Below, in pieces: positions 6,310-12,149 of a stretch of DNA of 12,149 bases (position 1 is its first letter; each line of letters opens with the position of its first letter). Both the position numbers and the translations under genes were made by a program. This DNA comes from DATKYK01 sp034430255 (GTDB lineage: Bacteria; Chloroflexota; Dehalococcoidia; E44-bin15), in contig DAOUEU010000038.1 in the NCBI GenBank assembly GCA_034430255.1, positions 1-12,149 of the forward strand, written 5' to 3'. Under the pieces are notes generated by a model, which was given only the letters and a program-made list of their open reading frames with translations, did not search any database and was not told the origin of the DNA.

Positions 6310-6792
6310 ATGAACCTTATACGCTGGGAGCCCTTCAGGGACCTCATGACTCTGCGCCAGGCAATGGATCGGGGTTTTGAGGAAAGCTTTGTGAGACCTT
6401 CTCATGCTTTGGCGCTCTTTGGTGATGGAGAACATCTGCCCATTGACATGTATCAGACTCCAGACGAGGTGGTGGTCAAAGCATCCCTTCCCGGGGTGAA
6501 GCCTGAGGATGTCGATATCAATATTGCCGGTGACATTCTCACTATAAAGGGAAAGACCAATGGGTCGGAGGAGGTGAAGGGCGAGGACTACCTATACCGG
6601 GAGCATCACCATGGTAGCTTCGTTCGCTCCATAAACATTCCTCATGCCCTCCAGACCGATAAGGCGGAGGCCACCGCTGATAATGGCATCCTCTCCATTA
6701 CCATTCCCAGAGCCCAGGAGGCGAAGCCAAAGACTATCGAAGTCAAGGCTAAAAAGGCTATCGAAGGAGTGAAAAAGGAGAAGAAACAGTAA
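6310..6792 (+). CDS. hsp20: Small heat-shock protein, Hsp20/alpha-crystallin family
   Basis: A 160-residue ATP-independent holdase that binds unfolding proteins in the cytoplasm and passes them to DnaK/Clp machines. The variable N-terminal arm (1-42) opens with MNLIRWEPFRDL, a usual start for bacterial Hsp20. The alpha-crystallin domain runs about 43-136: LPIDMYQTPDEVVVKASLPGV, then GDILTIKG (74-81), RSINIPHAL (106-114) and the signature A-x3-NGILSITIP (121-133). The C-terminal tail has an I-x-V motif (IEV 143-145), which docks between dimers to build oligomers, and a Lys-rich end. ATG 6310-6312 follows a near-ideal Shine-Dalgarno. It is transcribed alone, divergent from dnaJ, and closed by an intrinsic terminator. 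Control together with the dnaJ operon is likely because the regulatory region is shared. Confidence 0.95.
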   Translation: MNLIRWEPFRDLMTLRQAMDRGFEESFVRPSHALALFGDGEHLPIDMYQTPDEVVVKASLPGVKPEDVDINIAGDILTIKGKTNGSEEVKGEDYLYREHHHGSFVRSINIPHALQTDKAEATADNGILSITIPRAQEAKPKTIEVKAKKAIEGVKKEKKQ

Positions 6793-6808
6793 TTTCGATA
6801 GCCTAGTG

Positions 6809-6846
6809 AAAGGGGGCTGGCGAGTGCTCGCCCCCTTTTCTGTTTT
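6809..6846 (+). terminator. Intrinsic terminator of hsp20
   Basis: Beginning 16 bases after the hsp20 stop, AAAGGGGGC (6809-6817) pairs with GCCCCCTTT (6830-6838) around a 12-base loop that can itself partly pair. The T-rich run TTTTCTGTTTT (6836-6846) follows. Read from the minus strand, the same stem is followed by only TTTCAC, so it might also stop the convergent Nudix operon, less efficiently. Confidence 0.88.
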
Positions 6847-6943
6847 ACGCTCTTTCTACAAGCGCCTCTTTTTGAATAACGCAGTAAATTATATCCCGTG
6901 GGCTCAAATGATAGGTGAGTGAAGCAGTTCTAATCCCCATTTT

Positions 6944-7570
6944 TTACCTGTCCTGAACGTTCCGAAAAATCGGAAAGAGCAGGTCGAGGAACTGTTCTAG
7001 GATCCGCGCGGTAGCACCCCAGATCACATGGCCACGATAGTCGAACATTATGGCCTTGAATTTAATTCCCTCGATAACATAGACTTCCTCCCGGTGGTTC
7101 TTTTCATCTGCCAGTGCCGATAGTGGCACCTCAATAAGCTTCTCTATCTCATCCCGGTTGACTGTGAGCTCATAGGGATAGGGAATAATACCTACGAAGG
7201 GGGTGACCAGGTAGTTGCTGGTGAGCGTGCCCATATTGTCCAGCTCCCCCAGTATTTGGACATCCTCGGGACGCACCCCGATCTCCTCAAAGGTCTCGCG
7301 GAGGGCGGTATCCCTGATGCCTCTATCATGCTCGTGGCGTGCCCCTCCAGGGAAGGAGATCTGCCCCTTATGATGCTCTACTTTCTGAGTCCGCCTGGTG
7401 AGCAGGATATGGTATTCCCCATGCTTCTTATAGAGGGGTAGAAGCACTGCAGCGGGAGATAGGGGAGCATTGCAGAGAACAATATCCCTCTTCTCCCGCT
7501 GGGCGAGGATTTCTCTGATCTCTTTAGCGAGCATTTTACTATCTTCGTCTCTCAATGGGTTATCCGCCAT
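6944..7570 (-). CDS. Nudix hydrolase, coenzyme A diphosphatase family
   Basis: A 208-residue Nudix protein that probably splits CoA (or oxidised CoA / acyl-CoA) into 3',5'-ADP and 4'-phosphopantetheine. Two motifs support this. One is the CoA-pyrophosphatase (UPF0035) signature: LLTRR at 56-60 leading to HHKGQISFPGG at 66-76. The other is the Nudix box from G76 to G98, with RE at 91-92 and EE at 95-96 to bind the metal; as in YeaB-type CoA diphosphatases, an Asp (HD) stands where many Nudix boxes have the first Glu. The start is uncertain: ATG 7568-7570 is used, with GTG 7574-7576 six bases upstream also in frame. Neither has a clear Shine-Dalgarno, and both overlap the end of the preceding CoA-binding gene, so translational coupling is likely. 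It is last in the coaE operon, so one transcript carries both CoA synthesis and breakdown. Confidence 0.85.
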   Translation of the reverse strand: MADNPLRDEDSKMLAKEIREILAQREKRDIVLCNAPLSPAAVLLPLYKKHGEYHILLTRRTQKVEHHKGQISFPGGARHEHDRGIRDTALRETFEEIGVRPEDVQILGELDNMGTLTSNYLVTPFVGIIPYPYELTVNRDEIEKLIEVPLSALADEKNHREEVYVIEGIKFKAIMFDYRGHVIWGATARILEQFLDLLFPIFRNVQDR

Positions 7571-8945
7571 CGTCACGATTTAGGTATTCGTAATATTGAT
7601 TGAGCCTGGAGAGGACGTTCACCGCCCGGTCCATTGTCGGGTAATACAGTATTTTCCCCGTTCTCTCTATCCAGCTTGCTAGGCCCTCCACATCAGTACC
7701 ATAGATCCATATAACAGCGGGCTTTTCAAATTTGATGTCGAGAACGACCGGCTCAAAGAGGATGGGTGCATATTGTAAGGGGAATCCGGGCATGATCAAA
7801 ATCACCCCATGTATGTTATCGTCGGTTAAAAATGTCTCTACTGTGGCACGGATTACCTCAGGTAAGGGGTGTCCGGCAATCATTGCCGGAGGCCATATAT
7901 CGGCAGGGTTTTCAAAATCCTGCCATGGCGGGGCGATGGCATCCAATTTCCTCGAGCTATCCGGTGAGAGCTCAGCCAGATAGAGGTTATGACGCGCGCA
8001 GGCATCGGTTGCCATAATGCCGCCGCCGCCAGTATTGGTGATTATGCCAATGCCTCTCCCTTTCATCAACGGCAGGTGCAGAAAGGCTCTGGAGAGGTCA
8101 TCGAATTCCTCGGTAGATGTCACCCGAATCACCCCGCATCGTTTGAAAGCGGCATCATAGACCTCATCTCGGCCGGTAAGGCTGCCCGAGTGAGATTGGG
8201 CAGCCTGTGCAGCTTTCTCAGACTGACCTGACTTGAGAGCGATAATTGGCTTTTTCTTAGATACCCGGCCGGCCACATCCAGAAACCTTTTGCCATCCCT
8301 CATGCCTTCAATATAGAGGAGGATCACCTTGACCTCGGGGTCATCCTCGAAGTACTCAAGCCCATCGGAAAAATCGATATCACAGGCATTTCCTATATCG
8401 ATGCCCTTACCCAATATGGGAAATTTGGGCAGGCCGCCAAAAAATAACCCCGTCTGGCATATAATCCCGATAGGGACCTTCTGCATTTCCATCTGAACAT
8501 AAGCTGAGCTGAAGTTGATAAACGCGTTCGCTGTCCCAAAGGTGTTCGGCCCCAGTATTCTTGCTCCACCCTCCCTGGCGATACGCAACAGCTCTACCTG
8601 CAGCTCCTTACCCTCCTCATCGCTATCGGCAAACCCCTGACCCACTACCGTAATCGCCTTTATCCCCCTCTCGGTACACTCTTTAACCAGTCGCGGGACC
8701 GTGGAACGCGGGGTTAATATCACGGCAAGGTCGATATCGCCGGATATTTCCTTAACACTGCGGTAGCATTTAAGTCCCAAAATCTCATCGGCAGCGGGGT
8801 TCACCGGATAAAGATTACCCTTGAAACCATAGCTAAGCAAATGCTCGAGGACATTCCAGCCCGTTATACCAGTAGATCTTGTGAGCCCCACAAGTGCAAC
8901 CGACCTCGGCTCCATGAAGAGCCTCATCAGCTCAACGGTATTCAA
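7560..8945 (-). CDS. CoA-binding protein, ADP-forming acyl-CoA synthetase alpha-subunit-like
   Basis: A 461-residue protein built like the alpha part of ADP-forming acetyl-CoA synthetases. The CoA-binding Rossmann domain spans about 8-135 (SVALVGLTRSTGITGWNVL, then GPNTFG 132-137). Succinyl-CoA-ligase-like domains follow, with CQTG (163-166), IDIGNACDIDFSDGLEYFEDD (182-202) and SHSGSLTG (251-258); H252 matches the histidine phosphorylated in family catalysis. The third domain has TNTGGGGIMATDAC (303-316) and NPADIWP (346-352). Full enzymes also need an ATP-grasp beta part, which is absent from the protein and the window. It may pair with a distant beta subunit or act in CoA-thioester binding or sensing. 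Start: TTG 8943-8945, with AAGGAG 8 bases upstream inside coaE and a TTGA overlap with the coaE stop. An in-frame ATG at 8925-8927 has no such site. Confidence 0.83.
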   Translation of the reverse strand: MNTVELMRLFMEPRSVALVGLTRSTGITGWNVLEHLLSYGFKGNLYPVNPAADEILGLKCYRSVKEISGDIDLAVILTPRSTVPRLVKECTERGIKAITVVGQGFADSDEEGKELQVELLRIAREGGARILGPNTFGTANAFINFSSAYVQMEMQKVPIGIICQTGLFFGGLPKFPILGKGIDIGNACDIDFSDGLEYFEDDPEVKVILLYIEGMRDGKRFLDVAGRVSKKKPIIALKSGQSEKAAQAAQSHSGSLTGRDEVYDAAFKRCGVIRVTSTEEFDDLSRAFLHLPLMKGRGIGIITNTGGGGIMATDACARHNLYLAELSPDSSRKLDAIAPPWQDFENPADIWPPAMIAGHPLPEVIRATVETFLTDDNIHGVILIMPGFPLQYAPILFEPVVLDIKFEKPAVIWIYGTDVEGLASWIERTGKILYYPTMDRAVNVLSRLNQYYEYLNRDDGG

Positions 8946-9550
8946 TGATAGATCTCCTTGTCTTTGCGTGTACCCCAGAGCTCATCGACCCTAGCTCTGA
9001 CCTCGGAGAGCTCGCAATCGGTGTCTATTATTATATCGGCGTGCTTTGCCCTTTCCTCCGAGGAGATCTGGGAGTGGATACAAGCCCTTGCCTGCTTCTC
9101 GCTGAGCCCGCCACGTTCCTTAAGGCGCTTGACCACCACCTGCTCGGGGGCAACAGCGACCCAAACCTCATCGACCAGGTCGGTCCAGCTTGCCTCGATG
9201 AGCAGAGCGGCCTCCACTACCACTAAGGCGACTCCCTCCCCCTTCAGTCGATCGATCTCTTCCCGCACCATTTCACGCATCCGCGGATGCACGATCCTAT
9301 TTAGCTGGATAAGTGCATCGGGATAAGCGAACACGATTTCACCCAGCCTCTTGCGGTCTATCTCACCGTTTACCTTGAGGATGCCATCGCCAAAGGCATC
9401 TCTGAGCTCTTGCCAAGTACTTGTACCGGGCTTATAGGCCTCATGCCCGATCTTATCGGCATCTACGATTACAGCCCCTTTTTCGGCCAACATACCGGAT
9501 ATGGTGCTCTTACCGCTGAGGATTCCGCCAGTAAGACCAATAACAACCAT
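8942..9550 (-). CDS. coaE: Dephospho-CoA kinase CoaE
   Basis: A 202-residue P-loop kinase that phosphorylates the 3'-OH of dephospho-CoA, the last step of coenzyme A synthesis, in the cytoplasm. Walker A is GLTGGILSGKST (5-16); most CoaE proteins have GIGSGKS, so Leu11 replaces the usual Gly. VDADKIGHEAY (29-39) is the conserved acidic dephospho-CoA site. HPRMR (88-92), VVEAALLIEA (111-120), DEVWVAVAP (127-135), the LID segment RLKERGGLSEKQARACIHSQ (142-161) and HADIIIDTD (170-178) all fit the family in order. Length is normal. GAGG precedes the ATG by about 10 bases. The gene heads an operon with the CoA-binding protein (TTGA overlap) and the CoA diphosphatase. Confidence 0.93.
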   Translation of the reverse strand: MVVIGLTGGILSGKSTISGMLAEKGAVIVDADKIGHEAYKPGTSTWQELRDAFGDGILKVNGEIDRKRLGEIVFAYPDALIQLNRIVHPRMREMVREEIDRLKGEGVALVVVEAALLIEASWTDLVDEVWVAVAPEQVVVKRLKERGGLSEKQARACIHSQISSEERAKHADIIIDTDCELSEVRARVDELWGTRKDKEIYH

Positions 9551-9576
9551 CTATTCACAACCTCGCGCTATGTTTA

Positions 9577-9598
9577 AAACGCTATCGAATCGGCGTTT
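9577..9598 (-). other. Small hairpin in the coaE leader
   Basis: AAACGC (9577-9582) and GCGTTT (9593-9598) pair around a loop that contains a further CGA/TCG. It sits 27 bases before the coaE start, so in the mRNA leader if transcription begins near 9654. It has no T-tract, so it is not a terminator, and I recognise no riboswitch class. The stem is short and may be chance. Confidence 0.3.
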
Positions 9599-9660
9599 AA
9601 CTTGTTGAAGTATCCCGGCGCCATACACTAAAAATACTTTCGGATATATAGAGCTAAACT

Positions 9661-9689
9661 AGTCTATCAACGTGAGGCCGGACAGTCAA
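9661..9689 (-). promoter_or_regulatory. Probable promoter of the coaE operon
   Basis: On the minus strand, TTGACT (plus-strand 9684-9689) and TAGACT (plus-strand 9661-9666) lie 17 bp apart, matching the sigma-70 consensus at 5/6 and 4/6 bases. Transcription would start near 9654, giving a leader of about 100 bases before coaE. Confidence 0.45.
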
Positions 9690-9756
9690 GTTTAGAAGTG
9701 TGATTGCCCCAGAAGAAGCGGGGGTTATTTGATTTCGTAGCTGTCTTAACATCGGG

Positions 9757-9784
9757 TTGCACTGCATACTAAATGTGTTAGAAT
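9757..9784 (+). promoter_or_regulatory. Possible promoter of the amrS operon
   Basis: TTGCAC (9757-9762) and TAGAAT (9779-9784) are 16 bp apart. A start near 9791 would leave only about 13 bases before the ATG and would cut into the GGGAGGGAGAG ribosome binding sequence (9787-9797), which argues against it being the main promoter. Confidence 0.33.
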
Positions 9785-9803
9785 ACGGGAGGGAGAGATA
9801 GAG

Positions 9804-10832
9804 ATGCGTGAGGCACTTCTTTTTGAGACACTCCCCGGCTCCCAGGTTAGGTGCAATATCTGCCAGTGGCGGTGCACCATTGGCCCCGGCAATCTGGGCG
9901 TATGCCGGATGTACCGAAATATCGATGGTGCGCTCTATAACTTGAACTATGCCGAGGCCTCTTCGGTAGCAGTGGACCCCATCGAGAAGAAGCCCTTATT
10001 CCACTTCTTCCCAGGAAGCCGGGTCTTCTCATTGGGCACATGGGGATGCAATTTTCATTGCAGGCACTGCCAGAACTGGCAGATATCCTGTGCCGACCCT
10101 TCCTTTTTAGAGGGATCACGTAACATCTCTCCTGAGGAGGCCATTTCCATGGCAAAGAGAGAGCGTTGCCAGGGGATTGCATGGACCTATAATGAGCCCA
10201 GTATATGGTTTGAGTATACCCTGGATTCTGCGAAGCTGGCCAAGGAGAATGACCTTTATACTGTCTATGTGACCAATGGATATATCACCCCAGAGGCTCT
10301 AGACATGATCGGCCCCTATCTTGATGGCTACTGTGTCGATGTAAAAGGATTCACCGACCGCTTCTACCGGGAGCTGGCAAAGGTCACCCGCTGGAAGGGA
10401 ATTCTTGAGGTAACCGAGCGGGCTAAGCACAAGTGGGGGATGCATGTTGAGGTGGTGACCAATGTCATACCCACCATGAACGATGACGATGCGCAGCTTG
10501 AGGGCATGGCTACCTGGGTGCGCGACAGTCTGGGGGAACTGACCCCCTGGCATGTGACCCGGTTTTACCCTCAACACCAGCTGCTTAATCTGCCGGCTAC
10601 CCCCATAGCAACCTTGGAGCACGCCTATGACATCGGCAAAAGGGTTGGGCTTCGATTTGTGTATGCCGGTAATGTGCCCGGTCATGAGAAGGAGAACACT
10701 TTCTGCTACTCCTGCGGCAACGTGATAGTCGGCAGGACGGGCTATCATATAAATATAGTTGGTCTGGATGGTTCCAGGTGCCGCTTCTGCGGCGCCGATC
10801 TCAATATGATGATCCGAGCAGGAGGTGAGTGA
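9804..10832 (+). CDS. amrS: AmmeMemoRadiSam-system radical SAM enzyme
   Basis: A 342-residue radical SAM protein. GTWGCNFHCRHCQNW (78-92) holds the C82-x3-C86-x2-C89 motif that binds the 4Fe-4S cluster cleaving S-adenosylmethionine. Upstream comes the AmrS-typical cysteine region C17-x2-C20-x3-C24 with C34, then DPIEKKPLFHFFPG (58-71). GIAWTYNEPSIWFEY (124-138), VTNGYIT (156-162), DVKGF (179-183) and HVTRFYP (250-256) complete the partial TIM barrel. The C-terminus adds C301-x2-C304 and C326-x2-C329, perhaps a zinc or second iron-sulfur site. The reaction and substrate are not established to my knowledge. ATG 9804-9806 follows GGGAGGGAGAG. The stop overlaps the start of the next gene (TGATG), so the two are translationally coupled and most likely work together. 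Confidence 0.92.
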   Translation: MREALLFETLPGSQVRCNICQWRCTIGPGNLGVCRMYRNIDGALYNLNYAEASSVAVDPIEKKPLFHFFPGSRVFSLGTWGCNFHCRHCQNWQISCADPSFLEGSRNISPEEAISMAKRERCQGIAWTYNEPSIWFEYTLDSAKLAKENDLYTVYVTNGYITPEALDMIGPYLDGYCVDVKGFTDRFYRELAKVTRWKGILEVTERAKHKWGMHVEVVTNVIPTMNDDDAQLEGMATWVRDSLGELTPWHVTRFYPQHQLLNLPATPIATLEHAYDIGKRVGLRFVYAGNVPGHEKENTFCYSCGNVIVGRTGYHINIVGLDGSRCRFCGADLNMMIRAGGE

Positions 10833-12148
10833 TGGCCGGGATTACTTTTGGGTGCATTGCACCACATCCCCCGCTCCTTTTCCCCGATGTCGGTCGTGGG
10901 TCAGAGCAGGAAGTCAAGGCGACAAGTGATGCAATGGAGAAGCTCAGTGAGCAGTTGGCTCAGAGTCGCCCCGAGACGGTTTTGGTGATAAGCCCCCATG
11001 GTGTCTATCATCACGATGCCATGGGGATAGCTACGGCAAAGTCCTCCTCGGGCGACATGCGGAGCTGGGGAGCAAGCGGCCAGGACTACTCTTTCGAGAA
11101 CGACCTCGAGGCGGTGGAGGCTATTCAGGAGGAGGCAAGGGCTGACAGTATCCCCATCCGGTCCATTGGCGAGAGAGGGTACGAACTGGATTGGGGAGTG
11201 CTGGTGCCGATATATTTTCTGGCAAAGGGTATGTCAGGTGCTAGTCTGGTGCCGCTGACATTCTGCTGGCTCCCTCTGGAGAGACATTTCGCCTTCGGTC
11301 GCGCGCTGCGGCGGGCAGCCGAGAGGCTGGGGAAGCGGGTGGCTATTATCGCCAGTGGTGACCTCTCCCATCGCCTGATACCGAGTGCACCCGCCGGCTT
11401 TCACCCCGATGGAAAGGTATTCGATGAGAAGCTGGTCGAAGCCATTGCCTCCTACGATGTTCCGGCAATCCTGAACATGGACGAGGAGCTTATCGAGCAT
11501 GCCGGTGAGTGCGGCCTTCGCTCCATCACTATCATGCTGGGTGCTCTGGAGGGGCTGCCGGTGAAATCGAGCGTTCTCTCATATGAGGGGCCGTTTGGTG
11601 TGGGCTACCTCGTGGCCGCATTACGGGTGGAGAACCCCGGCCCGATGCACCCGCTGGTAAGGCTGGCGAAGCAGACCATCGAGAGCTATGTGCGGGATAG
11701 GACCATTCCCCGGCCTGAGGAGCTAACCCCGGAGATGATGGAGCGTGCCGGGGTATTTGTTTCCTTGAAGGTGGGTGGCATGCTCCGGGGCTGCATCGGA
11801 ACTTATGAGCCGACGAAGGAGAACGTGGCGGAGGAAATCATCACCAATGCCATCAGTTCAGCCACCCGGGACCATCGATTCCCCCAGGTAACCCCAGGCG
11901 AGCTGGCCGACCTGGAATACAGCGTAGATGTCCTCACCAAGCCTGAGCCAGTCGCAAGCGAGGCCGAGCTTGACCCCAAGAGATACGGCGTAATCGTCGA
12001 GAGCGGAGGGAGAAAGGGGCTGCTGCTCCCCGACCTCGAGGGGGTGGACACGGTGCGCCATCAGATCGAGATCTGCCGCTCCAAGGCGGGCATACAGCCC
12101 CACGAGCCGGTGAAGCTCTACCGGTTTGAGGTGAAGAGGTATAGATAG
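10832..12148 (+). CDS. AmmeMemoRadiSam-system fusion: extradiol-dioxygenase-like domain + AMMECR1 domain
   Basis: A 438-residue two-domain protein, complete and ending one base before the window edge. Residues 1 to about 265 resemble class III extradiol dioxygenases and the related Memo proteins: APHPPLLFPDVG (10-21), VISPHG (52-57), ASGDLSHR (174-181) and SYEGPFGVGY (250-259), giving H12, H56 and H180 as likely metal or catalytic residues. Residues about 272-436 are an AMMECR1 domain with its signature LRGCIGTYEP (318-327), then ATRDHRFPQV (344-353), YGVIVESGGRKGLLLPDLEGVDT (385-407) and KAGI (418-421). In many genomes these are separate genes beside the radical SAM protein. Function unknown; ring cleavage is not implied by the fold alone. 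Start: GGAGG at 10821-10825 is six bases before ATG 10832-10834 and only three before an in-frame GTG at 10829, so the ATG is preferred. Confidence 0.9.
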   Translation: MAGITFGCIAPHPPLLFPDVGRGSEQEVKATSDAMEKLSEQLAQSRPETVLVISPHGVYHHDAMGIATAKSSSGDMRSWGASGQDYSFENDLEAVEAIQEEARADSIPIRSIGERGYELDWGVLVPIYFLAKGMSGASLVPLTFCWLPLERHFAFGRALRRAAERLGKRVAIIASGDLSHRLIPSAPAGFHPDGKVFDEKLVEAIASYDVPAILNMDEELIEHAGECGLRSITIMLGALEGLPVKSSVLSYEGPFGVGYLVAALRVENPGPMHPLVRLAKQTIESYVRDRTIPRPEELTPEMMERAGVFVSLKVGGMLRGCIGTYEPTKENVAEEIITNAISSATRDHRFPQVTPGELADLEYSVDVLTKPEPVASEAELDPKRYGVIVESGGRKGLLLPDLEGVDTVRHQIEICRSKAGIQPHEPVKLYRFEVKRYR

Positions 12149-12149
12149 T

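Noticed and set aside
9706..9724. Hairpin GCCCC / GGGGG in the coaE-amrS divergent region
   Set aside because: The stem is short, lies upstream of both genes, and shows neither a T-tract nor a position suggesting attenuation.
10299..10748. Minus-strand open frame of 149 codons inside amrS
   Set aside because: It is antisense to a well-supported radical SAM gene and has no motif of its own.

Overview
The window looks like chromosomal DNA from an anaerobic bacterium, most plausibly a member of the Chloroflexota (Dehalococcoidia-like). This is inferred from the mix of an HspR-controlled dnaJ/clp heat-shock operon, an orphan ADP-forming acyl-CoA synthetase alpha-like protein next to coaE, and a radical-SAM/AMMECR1 pair. 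No single gene proves the taxon, and no rRNA, tRNA, CRISPR array or complete insertion sequence was found.

Left part (1-2314). The window opens inside the 5' part of a minus-strand gene for a membrane-anchored PIN(/TRAM) protein (YacL-like). An AT-rich gene-free stretch of about 490 bases follows, then a minus-strand VTT/DedA-family membrane protein. Next comes another AT-rich spacer holding a perfect 12-bp-arm palindrome that is bracketed exactly by a 6-bp direct repeat, and then a small stand-alone HNH nuclease-like gene (minus).

Stress block (2315-6846). A minus-strand operon reads dnaJ (type without zinc finger), hspR (MerR-family repressor), clpC (two-AAA unfoldase with a ClpP-docking loop). 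It is divergent from a plus-strand hsp20 gene. The 145-bp divergent region carries two perfect consensus sigma-70-type promoters (TTGACA, 17 bp, TATAAT), one per direction. A palindrome lies close to the midpoint between their -35 boxes, and a tandem 8-mer fills part of one spacer. The canonical HAIR operator of HspR was not found. hsp20 ends in a strong intrinsic terminator.

CoA block (6944-9550). A tightly overlapping minus-strand operon reads coaE (dephospho-CoA kinase, last step of CoA synthesis), a CoA-binding ADP-forming acyl-CoA synthetase alpha-like protein, and a Nudix CoA diphosphatase. This order joins CoA making, CoA-thioester handling and CoA degradation in one transcript.

Right part (9804-12148). 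Divergent from coaE is a plus-strand two-gene operon: an AmrS-type radical SAM enzyme, then a fusion of an extradiol-dioxygenase-like (LigB/Memo-like) domain with an AMMECR1 domain. Together these form a complete AmmeMemoRadiSam set, a widely conserved system for which I know no settled biochemical function. It is the best candidate here for undescribed biology.
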